The notes: a model not told the origin generated them from the sequence alone. Numbered from the stretch's first letter, positions 16,119 through 24,619 are shown. The stretch: DNA of 64,000 nucleotides from Acidocella aromatica (GCF_014201825.1 NZ_JACHFJ010000006.1:62001-126000), one strand, 5' to 3'. Program-made: numbers and translations.

Positions 16119-17036
16119 CTAAAGCATGTCCAGAGGCAGCTTCAGGTAGCGCACGCCATTCTCCTCCGCCGGGGGCAGATGCCCGGCACGGATATTCACC
16201 TGCACCGAGGGCAGCAGCAGCCGGGGCATCGCCAGCATGGCGTCGCGCGCCTGGCGCATGGCGGTGAATTCGGCCTCGCTTACGCCCTTATGCACATGGA
16301 CATTACCTTGCCGCTGGGCGCCGATGCTGGTCTCCCATAGATAGTCCTCGCGCCCCGGCACCTTGTAGTCGTGGCAGAGGAACAGCCGGGTCTCTTCGGG
16401 CAAGGCGAGCAGGCGGCGGATGGAGCGGTAGAGCTGAGCCGCATCGCCGCCAGGGAAATCCGCGCGCGCCGTGCCGTAATCGGGCATGAACAGCGTATCT
16501 CCCGCGAACACCGCATCGCCGATGACATAGGCGATATCCGCCGGCGTATGCCCTGGCACATGCAGCACCATGGCCGGCACGCCGCCGAGGCTGAAGACCT
16601 CGCCATCCTTGAACAGATGGTTGAACTGGCTGCCATCGCGCGCGAATTCGCCGCCCAGATTGAAGATCTTCCCGAAGACCTGCTGCACGGCGGTGATATG
16701 CTCACCAATACCGATACACCCGCCGCATTGTTCCTGGATATAAGCGGCGGCGGAGAGGTGATCGGCATGGGCATGGGTTTCCAGCAACCAGTCCAGCATC
16801 AGCCCGGCCTCGCGCAGGAAGGCGATCACCGCATCGGCCGAGCCCGTGGACGTACGGCCCGAGGCGGGATCGAAATCCAGCACGCTGTCGATCACCGCGG
16901 CGCGTTTAGCGGTCTCGTCGTACACTACATGGGTGGCGGTGAAAGTCGCTTCGTCGAAGAAGCTCCGCACCGCTGGGCGCGGCGCATGAAGGGCGTTGAT
17001 CTGCGCCGTGGCGGCGGCAAGAGCGATGTCGGTCAT
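16119..17036 (-). CDS. Metallo-beta-lactamase-fold hydrolase of the Blh/persulfide dioxygenase type
   Basis: 305 residues. The metal motif THAHADHL (residues ~87-94), HVPGHTPADIAYV, GDTLFMPDYGTAR and LFLCHDYKV give the glyoxalase II/ETHE1-like ligand set. The close relatives I recognise are the Blh proteins of BigR operons and persulfide dioxygenases, which oxidise glutathione persulfide to sulfite. Operon position between a methyltransferase and a TauE exporter, and the BigR-type operator upstream, support a role in sulfide detoxification. Its start overlaps the methyltransferase stop. Confidence 0.85.
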   Translation of the reverse strand: MTDIALAAATAQINALHAPRPAVRSFFDEATFTATHVVYDETAKRAAVIDSVLDFDPASGRTSTGSADAVIAFLREAGLMLDWLLETHAHADHLSAAAYIQEQCGGCIGIGEHITAVQQVFGKIFNLGGEFARDGSQFNHLFKDGEVFSLGGVPAMVLHVPGHTPADIAYVIGDAVFAGDTLFMPDYGTARADFPGGDAAQLYRSIRRLLALPEETRLFLCHDYKVPGREDYLWETSIGAQRQGNVHVHKGVSEAEFTAMRQARDAMLAMPRLLLPSVQVNIRAGHLPPAEENGVRYLKLPLDML

Positions 17037-17665
17037 TTGGCAGTTTCCGGGCGAATGGCGACAAGGTCGATCAGGGCGGACATACCGGCATGCGCGGCGC
17101 CCTCCTCGATGACACTGTCGTGCGCACGCAGTTCCACGATTTCCATATCTGCGAAAGCCTCGCGCAATTGCGCCTCGGTATAGAGTTGTTCCACCTCCGG
17201 CGGACCGCCAGTATTGTATACTCGCTGTTCGGGCCGGTACCCCTGCAACAGCAGCACGCCTCCCGGCTTAAGCGCGCCTTTGAGGTGCGTGAAGAAGGCC
17301 GGGCGTTCAGCGGGAGTGATGAACTGCACGAAGATCGCCACGACTACGTCATATATCGCCTTCGGCCAGTTCCAGCTGGTTACATCCGCCTGCTCCCAAG
17401 TCAGCATCACCTTGCGCGCCTCGGCCAGGCGCTTGGCCTTGGCGATGGCGGTGGGGGAAATCTCAGTCGCATGCACAGCCGCGCCAAGGCTGGCGAGAAA
17501 CGCGCCGTTGCGTCCCTCGCCATCGGCCACAGCCAACACTTTCGCGCCTGGCTTTATCCGGTGCGCCTGCGATACCAGAAATGCGTTCGGCGCTTCACCG
17601 AACACGTAGCTCTTAGTAGCGGCAAAACGGTTTTCCCAGAACTCCCCGCGGTCTTGCTGCGTCAT
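17033..17665 (-). CDS. SAM-dependent methyltransferase (class I), TehB/thiol methyltransferase-like
   Basis: 210 residues with a Rossmann methyltransferase core: VLAVADGEGRNGAFLASLG (motif I), VHATEISP (motif II) and KPGGVLLLQGYRPEQ (motif IV). Relatives often sit in sulfur or metalloid stress operons and may methylate hydrogen sulfide, thiols or tellurite. The substrate cannot be read from the sequence. It lies between the DUF2892 membrane protein and the hydrolase genes. Confidence 0.75.
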   Translation of the reverse strand: MTQQDRGEFWENRFAATKSYVFGEAPNAFLVSQAHRIKPGAKVLAVADGEGRNGAFLASLGAAVHATEISPTAIAKAKRLAEARKVMLTWEQADVTSWNWPKAIYDVVVAIFVQFITPAERPAFFTHLKGALKPGGVLLLQGYRPEQRVYNTGGPPEVEQLYTEAQLREAFADMEIVELRAHDSVIEEGAAHAGMSALIDLVAIRPETAK

Positions 17666-17666
17666 C

Positions 17667-17870
17667 TTAGTTGAACGCCGCCCCCGGCTTCACCCCGAGC
17701 TTTTTGAAAATCATCGCCGCTGGGCAGAAGCCGGTGAAACCGGTTTGCAGCAGATTCAACCCGACGAAGGCGGTAAGCAGCAGCCACCATTGCGAGAATG
17801 CCAGCGTCAACACCAGGCTGAGCAGCACCATGAAACCGGCGAAGGACAGAACGGCTTTGTCGATGGTCAT
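17667..17870 (-). CDS. DUF2892 (YgaP transmembrane-like) small membrane protein
   Basis: 67 residues, two hydrophobic helices (~8-28 and ~32-45), with GLNLLQTGFTGFCPAAMIF characteristic of the DUF2892 domain that forms the membrane part of rhodanese YgaP. Here the domain stands alone. AGGAGATAACA precedes the ATG; a longer in-frame start at 17912 would overlap trxC. Common companion of sulfide-responsive genes. Confidence 0.88.
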   Translation of the reverse strand: MTIDKAVLSFAGFMVLLSLVLTLAFSQWWLLLTAFVGLNLLQTGFTGFCPAAMIFKKLGVKPGAAFN

Positions 17871-17884
17871 TGTTATCTCCTGAC

Positions 17885-18322
17885 TTATTGGAACGAATGC
17901 TGGCGGACCCATTGCGCGATCTGCCCGGCCGCCATGGCGCCGGCCTGCTGCGCAACAAGCTTGCCGCCGGAAAACAGCAGCAGCGAGGGAATGGAACGTA
18001 TGCCATGGCGCGCCATGGTGTCCGGCGCGGTATCGGCATCCAGCTTAAGCAGCCGCAGGCGCGGCTCCAGCAGCGTGGCGGCCTGGGCGAATTGCGGCGC
18101 CATCATGCGGCACGGGCCGCACCACGCGGCCCATACATCCACCAGCACGGGCACGCCGTCATGCGCCACATGCCGGGCCAACTGGCCTTCATCCACCGCC
18201 AAAGGCTCCCCGGTGAACAAGGGCTTGTGGCAGACGCCGCAGCGCGGCGAGTCGGCAAGGCGCTCCCGTGGCACGCGGTTGAGCGCCGCACAGGCCGGAC
18301 AGACCAGGGTAATGCCACTCAT
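17885..18322 (-). CDS. trxC: Thioredoxin 2 (TrxC)
   Basis: 145 residues. An N-terminal zinc ribbon (CPAC near residue 8 and CGVC near 28) precedes a thioredoxin domain with the active site WAAWCGPCRMM and cis-proline loop RSIPSLLLF. Cytoplasmic disulfide/persulfide reductase induced by oxidative stress in other bacteria. First gene of the five-gene sulfur operon; the BigR/SqrR-type operator lies about 170 bp upstream. Confidence 0.93.
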   Translation of the reverse strand: MSGITLVCPACAALNRVPRERLADSPRCGVCHKPLFTGEPLAVDEGQLARHVAHDGVPVLVDVWAAWCGPCRMMAPQFAQAATLLEPRLRLLKLDADTAPDTMARHGIRSIPSLLLFSGGKLVAQQAGAMAAGQIAQWVRQHSFQ

Positions 18323-18488
18323 GGCTCGCTCCTTGGGGCGTTTGCCGCCAGATCGTTTAGCATGAAATAACTGCCACTTTTCATACTTGTAGAATAATCA
18401 CATTGTCTTACACTTGATCTGCAACAAGAAATGCCAAGAACAGCACCTCCTGTCAGACGCCATGCTCTTGCGTTACATATGTTCTATA

Positions 18489-18512
18489 ATTCGTATATTC
18501 GCAATAACGAAT
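18489..18512. promoter_or_regulatory. BigR/SqrR-type operator, copy 1
   Basis: The site holds ATTC-GCAATAAC-GAAT at 18497-18512, the ATTC-N8-GAAT pattern of SqrR/BigR operators, inside a 24-bp block that recurs with one difference at 35570-35593. It sits in the 333-bp gap between divergent trxC and globin genes, and could control either or both. Confidence 0.75.
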
Positions 18513-18534
18513 GTTTTCAGCCATACGCACACTC

Positions 18535-18573
18535 TTGACGAGCGTTATTTTAGGTATATTTTAGATATATCTA
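18535..18573 (+). promoter_or_regulatory. Sigma-70-like promoter of the globin gene with an NsrR-like palindrome
   Basis: TTGACG (18535-18540), a 16-bp spacer and TATTTT (18557-18562) form a plausible promoter. Overlapping the -10 is TAGGTATATTT-T-AGATATATCTA (18551-18573), an 11-1-11 imperfect dyad resembling NsrR sites (AAGATGYATTT type). It contains a 16-bp perfect palindrome at 18560-18575. Confidence 0.5.
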
Positions 18574-18655
18574 AACGATTGTGGCCATGGGCCTACCCCG
18601 TCCGGTTCCACATCACCCTTGGAGGCTTTCCCGCTGGAAAGCCAAGCATGAGAGC

Positions 18656-19033
18656 ATGTCTATGACACCCTACGAAGCCATTGGCGGCGAACCCGTTCTG
18701 CGGACCCTCACGAAGCGCTTTTATGCGCTTATGGATACATTGCCCGAAGCAAAAGCCTGCCGGGACATCCACCCGAAGGATATGACGAGAAGCGAGGAGA
18801 AGCTGTTCGAATATCTCTCCGGCTGGCTGGGCGGTCCGCCGCTGTTCACCGACAAATACGGCCACCCAATGCTGCGCCGCCGCCATCTGCCCGCCAAGAT
18901 CGGCACGGAAGAGGCCGATGGCTGGCTGCTATGCTTCCGCCAAGCCTGGAACGAGGTGGTAACCGATAAAGCCCTCGGCGATGCACTGCTGCCGCAAGTT
19001 GAAGCTCTGGGGAGGCATATGATCAATGTTTGA
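18656..19033 (+). CDS. Group II truncated haemoglobin
   Basis: 125 residues, the size of a 2-on-2 globin. Family segments include YEAIGGEPVLRTLTKRFYAL, EEKLFEYLSGWLGGPPLFTD and GHPMLRRRHLPAKIG; the tryptophan of DGWLLCFRQAWNEV corresponds to the conserved G8 Trp of group II. These proteins bind oxygen and often handle nitric oxide or peroxide. A second ATG two codons downstream is an equally good start. The stop overlaps the next gene by eight bases. Confidence 0.88.
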   Translation: MSMTPYEAIGGEPVLRTLTKRFYALMDTLPEAKACRDIHPKDMTRSEEKLFEYLSGWLGGPPLFTDKYGHPMLRRRHLPAKIGTEEADGWLLCFRQAWNEVVTDKALGDALLPQVEALGRHMINV

Positions 19034-19664
19034 AAATGCGATGACTGGCAAAGGCGTCAACCGCTTTGATCAAGCTGAATTCGGCGCACACCGCGCGGCG
19101 CATGTCGCGCAGATGCGCGCCAAAATAGCCACATACCAGCCTGGCGAACTCACGGATGCCGAGCGGGAAGATCTTCTGCTGATGCGCGAGGAAGAGAAAA
19201 TTGCTCGCGACGTTTACGTGCGCCTGCATGAGCGTTGGGGCCTGCGGCCTTTTGCCAATATCAGCGGCTCGGAACAGGCGCATATGGATATGATGCTGGC
19301 CCTGCTCGAACATTATGGCCTCCCTGATCCCGCCCATGACCTGCAACCCGGAAAATTCCATAAAGCGGCATTACAGAAACTGCATGACGATCTGGTAGAA
19401 AAAGGACTGCAGAGCCAGGAAAATGCCGTTCAGATCGGTCTGCTGATCGAGGAACTGGACATCGCCGATTTGCAAAAGGCCCTCGCCCACACGGCGAAAC
19501 CGGAAATCCGCGCGGTTTATGCCGAGCTTGAGCGCGGCTCACGCAACCACATGCGTGCGTTCTATCGCTGGAAGCAGCATATGGGCATCGACTACCGGGC
19601 CGCGCATCTGCCGCAGGATGAGCTGGTGCGGATCGCCTTGTCAGCCCACGAAACCTGTTCGTAA
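19026..19664 (+). CDS. DUF2202 ferritin-like protein
   Basis: 212 residues. The region REEEKIARDVYVRLHERWGL, followed by FANISGSEQAHMDMMLALLE, is the hallmark of DUF2202, a ferritin-like four-helix family with EExxH-like iron-ligand candidates (E and H in SEQAHM). A second E/H-rich half follows around residues 150-190. The function is not established. It is translationally coupled to the truncated haemoglobin, which suggests a joint oxygen, NO or iron role (inference). Confidence 0.8.
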   Translation: MFENAMTGKGVNRFDQAEFGAHRAAHVAQMRAKIATYQPGELTDAEREDLLLMREEEKIARDVYVRLHERWGLRPFANISGSEQAHMDMMLALLEHYGLPDPAHDLQPGKFHKAALQKLHDDLVEKGLQSQENAVQIGLLIEELDIADLQKALAHTAKPEIRAVYAELERGSRNHMRAFYRWKQHMGIDYRAAHLPQDELVRIALSAHETCS

Positions 19665-19712
19665 CAAAAACGCGGCGGCGAGCCCGCACGCAAACATCAT
19701 GGGAGAAACGAT

Positions 19713-20180
19713 TTGAAGGCGATCCAGGATTATTACCCCGAGGAACTTTCGCACTGCTATGGCTGCGGCAGCCAGAATGAACACGGGCACCAGATCAAGA
19801 CCTACTGGGATGGCGATGAAACCGTGACGCGCTTCACCCCCGAACCGTATCACACCGCCGTGCCGGGGTTTGTGTATGGCGGGTTGATCGCCTCGCTCAT
19901 CGACTGTCACGGCACCGGCTCGGCGGCGGCGGCCACCTATCGCGCCGAGGGCCGTGAGCCGGGCACCGAACCGCTGGTGCGCTTTGTCACCGGCTCGCTG
20001 AAGGTGACGTATCTGAAGCCAACCAAGCTGGGGCCGGAGATTGAAATCCGAGGCCGTGTACGCGAGTTGAAGGAGCGGAAAGTCGTCATCGACAGCCGCG
20101 TGCTGGTCGATGGGGTGGAAACCGCCCTGGGCGAAGTCGTGGCGATCCGCATGCCCGCCGATTTCGGTAAAGCGGTTTAG
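19713..20180 (+). CDS. PaaI-family hotdog thioesterase
   Basis: 155 residues, hotdog fold. An N-terminal CYGCG motif and VYGGLIASLIDCHGTGSAA around residues 55-73 carry the helix and catalytic acidic residue typical of PaaI-like acyl-CoA thioesterases. The start is TTG with GGAG seven bases upstream. It begins a run of lipid/aldehyde-oxidation genes. Substrate unknown. Confidence 0.75.
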   Translation: MKAIQDYYPEELSHCYGCGSQNEHGHQIKTYWDGDETVTRFTPEPYHTAVPGFVYGGLIASLIDCHGTGSAAAATYRAEGREPGTEPLVRFVTGSLKVTYLKPTKLGPEIEIRGRVRELKERKVVIDSRVLVDGVETALGEVVAIRMPADFGKAV

Positions 20181-20216
20181 ACCTTATCAGGGGCATTTGA
20201 CGGTAGAAGATCAGAC

Positions 20217-21650
20217 ATGCCCACAAATGCCCCAGATGCCTCGGCGGAAATCGCCACCATGGAGGCCCTGCTGGAACGGCAGAGCGCCGATTGGCGCGCG
20301 CATGGCGGGCTGGATTATGCCCACCGCCGGGATTTGCTGCGCGGGCTGGATGATCAGCTCACCCGCCGCCAGGATGAGCTGACGGCGGCAATGTCACGGG
20401 ATTTCGGCCACCGCCACCCGCGCGAGAGTGAGATTTACGAGCTTTATCCCTTGCGCGCCGAGCTGCGTTACGTGCTGCGCCGGCTCAAGGGCTGGATGCG
20501 CCCGCGCCACGCCGCCATGCGCTGGCCGTTTCTCCCCAGCACCGGCTGGGTCGCGCCGCGGCCTCTGGGGGTGGTCGGGGTGATCGGCGCCTGGAATTAT
20601 CCGCTGCTGCTTACCCTGCTGCCGGTCATCTCGGCCATTGCCGCTGGCAACAGGGTCATCGTCAAGCCGCCGCGCCTGGCTCCGCACAGCATGGCGCTTC
20701 TGGCGGAGATAGTCGCCACCCTGGCCGCGCCCGAAATCCTCTCCCTGGTGCAGCCCTCTCCGGCGGTGGACGCAGCCTTCCCCGGCCTGCCCTTCAACCA
20801 TCTGATCTTCTCCGGCTCCACCCGCGCCGGGCGCAGCGTGGCGAGGATGGCCGCCCGCAATCTAACGCCGGTGACCCTCTCGCTGAGCGGCAAAAGCCCA
20901 GCCATCGTCGCCCCTGGCTGCGATTTGGCAAAAGCCGCCCGCGCGATCATGGCTGGCAAGCTGGTGAATGCCGGGCAGACCTGCATCGCGCCAGATTATT
21001 GCCTGGTGCCCAAGGGGGATCTGGCCGCGTTCGTGGCGGCGGCGCAGGCGGCGGTGGCCGAGCTGTATCCGCACGGAGCGCAAGACCCCGGCTATACCCA
21101 TGTGCCGGAAGCCTCGCTGCGCACGCGGCTGACCGCCCTGGTGGAAGACGCCATGGCCAAGGGGGCGCAAGGCTGGCACAGCTTCCCGCTACCCACGCCC
21201 CATACCGGCGCCGCACCTTTCCCGCCTACGCTGCTCTGGCCCGCGCAGCCCGGCATGACCTGCATGGATGAGGAGGTTTTCGGCCCAGTCCTGCCCATCC
21301 TCCCCTATGAGCATCTGACCGAGGCGGTCAATTTCGTATGCAACCACCCAGCCCCGTTGGCGCTGTACTGGTTCGATGCCGACCTCCTGCGCGCCCGGCG
21401 GGAGACCGCGCGCATCCCCGCCGGAAGCGTTGGCATCAACGCCGCGCTATTCCAGGCCGCGCAACCGGCACTGCCTTTTGGCGGTGTTGGCGAGAGCGGC
21501 ATCGGTCAGTATCGCGGCCGTTACGGGTTCGAGCGCCTCTCGCACATGCAGGGCGCGTACAGGCAGGCTTCCCGGGCCACGCGCTGGGTGCAACCGCCCT
21601 ATGGCACGTGGACACGCTGGCTCATGGCGCAGCTCTTGCGACGGGGCTAA
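20217..21650 (+). CDS. Coniferyl-aldehyde-dehydrogenase-like ALDH lacking the usual general-base Glu
   Basis: 477 residues, NAD(P)-dependent aldehyde dehydrogenase of the membrane-associated/coniferyl group. The nucleophile is in NAGQTCIAPDY, the cofactor-binding asparagine in GVIGAWNYPLLLTLLP, and MDEEVFGPVLPIL holds the conserved late Glu. In the position where ALDHs read E-L-G-G-K, this protein reads S-L-S-G-K (about residue 222), so the usual general-base glutamate is serine. Either another residue replaces it or activity differs (for example esterase or reductase). A basic C-terminal end (RWLMAQLLRRG) may contact the membrane. Ten bases before the GMC oxidase gene. Confidence 0.82.
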   Translation: MPTNAPDASAEIATMEALLERQSADWRAHGGLDYAHRRDLLRGLDDQLTRRQDELTAAMSRDFGHRHPRESEIYELYPLRAELRYVLRRLKGWMRPRHAAMRWPFLPSTGWVAPRPLGVVGVIGAWNYPLLLTLLPVISAIAAGNRVIVKPPRLAPHSMALLAEIVATLAAPEILSLVQPSPAVDAAFPGLPFNHLIFSGSTRAGRSVARMAARNLTPVTLSLSGKSPAIVAPGCDLAKAARAIMAGKLVNAGQTCIAPDYCLVPKGDLAAFVAAAQAAVAELYPHGAQDPGYTHVPEASLRTRLTALVEDAMAKGAQGWHSFPLPTPHTGAAPFPPTLLWPAQPGMTCMDEEVFGPVLPILPYEHLTEAVNFVCNHPAPLALYWFDADLLRARRETARIPAGSVGINAALFQAAQPALPFGGVGESGIGQYRGRYGFERLSHMQGAYRQASRATRWVQPPYGTWTRWLMAQLLRRG

Positions 21651-21659
21651 GGAAAAGCC

Positions 21660-22910
21660 ATGCGAAGTGACGACGCGCTCATCGTTGGCAGCGGTCCGGC
21701 GGGCGCCATGGCGGCGCGGGAACTGGCGCAAGCGGGCCTGAAAGTCCGGGTGCTGGAACAAGGCGGCGCGGCCCCGGCTGCGGTGCCCAGCCTGTGGCGG
21801 CTGTGGCGGCGGCGCGAAATGCTCTGCATCGCCCCCGGCGTGGCCCTGCTGCGCGGCGTGCGGGTGGGCGGAAGTTCCTCGGCGTTTTTCCACACGGCCA
21901 TCGCACCGCCATTGGCGATGTTCACGCGGCATGACGTCGATCTGGCCGCACATGTGCAGGCCGTCCTGGCGGAAGTGCCGCATGAGCCACTGGCCGAGCC
22001 ATTGCTCGGGGCTGGCGCGCGCGCCCTGAACCACGCGGCGGAACAGCTTGGGCTGCCCTGGGCGAAGCTGCCGAAGATGATCGCGCAACGGCTCTGCCAA
22101 GACGGCGTCTGCCCACCCGAGGCATTCTGGTCGGCAACCGGGCTGCTGGCCGAGGCGCAAACGCATGGCGCTGTGCTGGAGACCCGCGTGGCGGTGCGGC
22201 GCGTGCAGCTGGAAGCAGGGCGCGCCACGGGTGTGGAAACACAGGACGGACGGGTGCTGAAAGCCGGACGGGTGATCCTCGCGGCGGGCGGGATCGGCAC
22301 GCCCGCGATCCTGCGGCGCAGCGGCATTGCCGGGGCGGGCGCGGGGTTTTTTTGTGATCCGCTGCGGATCGTCATGGCCCGCGCGCCCTATACGCCCGAG
22401 GCCGCGCCCGCCCTGCCGATGGCGGCCGGGCTGATCGACCACGACGCTGGCTACATGCTCTCAGACATCACCGTGCCTGATGCTTTGTACCGCACCTTCG
22501 CGCTGGGGGCCGGGCGGCTGGACATGCTCGGCCAAGACCGGCGCACCATGATGGTGATGGTGAAAATCCGCGACGATATCATGGGCGAAGTCCGCGCCGA
22601 TGGCACCGCCTGGCGGCATTTCTCCGCCGCCGACAAGGCGCGGATGCAAAACGGCGCAACCCTGGCCCGCAAGCTGTTGCGCGCGGCGGGCGGCGGACGC
22701 CCGTTCCTCTCACCCTGGGTGGCGGCGCATCCGGGCGGCAGCGCGCGCTTGGGGGAGGTGCTGGATGCGCGCCTCGCCTGCCGCGCGGTATCCAACCTGC
22801 ATGTGTGCGATGCCGCCGCCCTGCCCGAGCCCTGGGGCCTTCCGCCCACCGTCACCATCCTCGCCCTGGCCCGGTACCTGTCGCATATCGTTCTGGAGCA
22901 AACGCCTTGA
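21660..22910 (+). CDS. GMC-family FAD-dependent oxidoreductase
   Basis: 416 residues. The FAD dinucleotide-binding motif is VGSGPAGAMAARELAQAG at residues ~9-26; RGVRVGGSSS matches the second FAD-contact region and the C-terminal AHPGGSARLGEV and CDAAALPEPWGLPPTVTILAL match the GMC C-terminal motif. Such enzymes oxidise alcohols; with the upstream aldehyde dehydrogenase it could form an alcohol-to-acid pathway. Shorter than typical 530-residue GMC enzymes. Confidence 0.78.
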   Translation: MRSDDALIVGSGPAGAMAARELAQAGLKVRVLEQGGAAPAAVPSLWRLWRRREMLCIAPGVALLRGVRVGGSSSAFFHTAIAPPLAMFTRHDVDLAAHVQAVLAEVPHEPLAEPLLGAGARALNHAAEQLGLPWAKLPKMIAQRLCQDGVCPPEAFWSATGLLAEAQTHGAVLETRVAVRRVQLEAGRATGVETQDGRVLKAGRVILAAGGIGTPAILRRSGIAGAGAGFFCDPLRIVMARAPYTPEAAPALPMAAGLIDHDAGYMLSDITVPDALYRTFALGAGRLDMLGQDRRTMMVMVKIRDDIMGEVRADGTAWRHFSAADKARMQNGATLARKLLRAAGGGRPFLSPWVAAHPGGSARLGEVLDARLACRAVSNLHVCDAAALPEPWGLPPTVTILALARYLSHIVLEQTP

Positions 22911-23371
22911 GCCTGATGTCGCTGTTGCTGTCCCTGCATGTCATCGCCGCGATCACCTGGATTGGCGGCATCTTTCTCATCGACCTGTTCCTGGCCCCGG
23001 TGCTGAGGCGGCATCTGACCGACCCGGCAGCGCGGCTGAGCATCATCCACGCGCTGTTTCGCGGCTTCTTCGCCTGGGTGTGGCTGGCGGGCGCGGCGCT
23101 GCTGAGCAGCGGCTACTGGGCCGTGTTCCGCTTTGGCGGCTTCGCCGCGCTCAGCCCCGCCATGTGGGTGATGGTGGCGGGCGGCAGCTTCATGGTGCTG
23201 CTGGCGCTGTATGTGTTCTTCTTCCCGTTCCTGGCGCTGCACCGGGCGGTCCGCGCCGCCGACTGGCCGGGCGCCGCCAAGGCCGCCGGGCAAATCCGCT
23301 GGCTCTCCAGCGTCAATCTGGTGCTGGCGGTTCCGGTTGTGCTCGCGGGCGTGCGGGCATTCCATGGCTGA
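22907..23371 (+). CDS. CopD-like four-helix membrane protein
   Basis: 154 residues with about four transmembrane helices. LHVIAAITWIGGIFLIDLFL near the start is typical of the CopD/DUF2269-like family of integral proteins carrying conserved histidines. The start is taken as TTG at 22907 overlapping the GMC stop (GGAG eight bases upstream); ATG at 22916 is the alternative. Function unknown. Its 3' end is overlapped antisense by a possible small gene. Confidence 0.6.
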   Translation: MSLMSLLLSLHVIAAITWIGGIFLIDLFLAPVLRRHLTDPAARLSIIHALFRGFFAWVWLAGAALLSSGYWAVFRFGGFAALSPAMWVMVAGGSFMVLLALYVFFFPFLALHRAVRAADWPGAAKAAGQIRWLSSVNLVLAVPVVLAGVRAFHG

Positions 23372-23474
23372 GCGGAGAAGAAACAGCGCAATACATCCGG
23401 GGGGCCGCAATGGCAGCGGGGGAAATGTCCACGGCACACACCCCCGCCAGAAACAAACACATCAACGGCTTCAT
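23313..23474 (-). CDS. Possible small or truncated secreted peptide (53 residues)
   Basis: The minus strand has AAAGGAGATAATCC directly before an ATG at 23474. The 53-residue product begins MKPLMCLFLAGVCAVDISPA, a signal-like hydrophobic start, and ends in a Pro/Arg-rich tail. It runs antisense into the last 59 bases of the CopD-like gene, so it may be a gene whose body was lost. No homologue recognised. Confidence 0.3.
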   Translation of the reverse strand: MKPLMCLFLAGVCAVDISPAAIAAPRMYCAVSSPLSHGMPARPRAQPEPPAPD

Positions 23475-23551
23475 GGATTATCTCCTTTAACATCCGACGC
23501 TGCGGTTTCGTTGTTAAGCAGCCTCCGGGTGAGGCAGGGATAAAGCCTCCA

Positions 23552-23603
23552 ATCATTCGTATAATGGATAATTTATTTTGTATTGATGGATTATGCGAAT
23601 GAT
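23552..23603. repeat. Long inverted repeat between the lysR end and the small ORF
   Basis: ATCATTCGTATAAT (23552-23565) and ATTATGCGAATGAT (23590-23603) pair at 13 of 14 positions across 24 bp. AT-rich arms and spacer make an operator more likely than a terminator. Confidence 0.45.
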
Positions 23604-23635
23604 CAATTCTCCAGCGGATCAGGCGCCCGCCATAT

Positions 23636-24523
23636 TTACGCTTTGCCCTCGCGGATGAGCTTCAGCAGCGCCGCCACCGCACGGGAGCGGTAACGCTCCA
23701 CATGCTGGACAGCATTGAACTCCCGGCCCGGAAGTGTGACACCGACCTTGACGAGCCGCCCCGCCGCGAGGCTTTCGGCACAGACCAGCGAGGACAACGC
23801 CGCCGGACCGGCTCCGCCTTCAGCCGCCGCACGCACAGCTTCGTTCGAGGGCAAGGCAATGGCGATACGTAAATCCTCATGCGCCAGGCCGAGGGCATGC
23901 AACGCTTCGGTAAATACCGCGCGCGTGCCGGAGCCGTCTTCGCGCAGCACCCAGCTTGCCTCGGCCAACGCCGCTGGCGACAAGGACATCTTTCCAGCCC
24001 AGGGATGCCCTGGTGAGACCACGACGATCATCTGATCGGTGCCAACGAGTTCCGTCGCCAACTGCGGGTGGCTGACCGGGCCTTCCACAAACCCAAGCTC
24101 GGCATCGCCCTGGGCAACGGCGCGCACGACCTGCGCCGTGTTGCCAACCGCAACTGATAATTCAATCCCGGGAAATCTGGCGTGAAACCGAACCAGCCAG
24201 TCGGGCAGAAAGTAGCTGGCAATGGTCTGGCTGGCATGAATGGTCAGACGCCCGCGCGCCATCCCTGAAAATTCCGCCATGGCCGCCTCGGCCGAGTGCA
24301 CGCGGGCGAGAATGGCTTTCGCCTCGTTGAAAAAGCAACGCCCCGCCTCCGTAAGCGTGATGTTACGCCCGACACGGTGGAACAGCTTCAGCCCGAATTG
24401 CTGTTCGAGGGCCGAGATCGCAGACGATGCGGCGGATTGCGTCAGATTTAGCGCTTCCGCCGCGCGCGTGACATGCTCGCGCTCGGCTACGGCGGCGAAA
24501 ATCCTCAGCTGTTCAAACGTCAT
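23636..24523 (-). CDS. LysR-family transcriptional regulator
   Basis: 295 residues: N-terminal winged HTH (MTFEQLRIFAAVAEREHVTR, then SAASSAISALEQQFGLKLF) and a periplasmic-binding-like effector domain. The effector part resembles the CysB/CbbR/YeiE side of the family (TIASYFLPDWLVRFHARFPG). ATG at 24523 is preferred over the longer frame from 24544. Its upstream region now abuts the transposon at 24612; without the insertion it would face the TDT transporter gene, its likely target. Confidence 0.85.
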   Translation of the reverse strand: MTFEQLRIFAAVAEREHVTRAAEALNLTQSAASSAISALEQQFGLKLFHRVGRNITLTEAGRCFFNEAKAILARVHSAEAAMAEFSGMARGRLTIHASQTIASYFLPDWLVRFHARFPGIELSVAVGNTAQVVRAVAQGDAELGFVEGPVSHPQLATELVGTDQMIVVVSPGHPWAGKMSLSPAALAEASWVLREDGSGTRAVFTEALHALGLAHEDLRIAIALPSNEAVRAAAEGGAGPAALSSLVCAESLAAGRLVKVGVTLPGREFNAVQHVERYRSRAVAALLKLIREGKA

Positions 24524-24611
24524 GCGCCGCCATGCTCCTGCCACAGGACATCAGGAAATATTACACAAATCAATAATCCAGACAGATCGTTTTGAGAAGA
24601 ACAATCAATTA

Positions 24612-24619
24612 CTAAAATG
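24612..24619. repeat. Target-site duplication, left copy (CTAAAATG)
   Basis: The 8 bp CTAAAATG directly precede the left terminal repeat and recur exactly after the right one at 32711-32718. Eight AT-rich bases is the duplication size known for ISL3-family elements. Confidence 0.85.
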
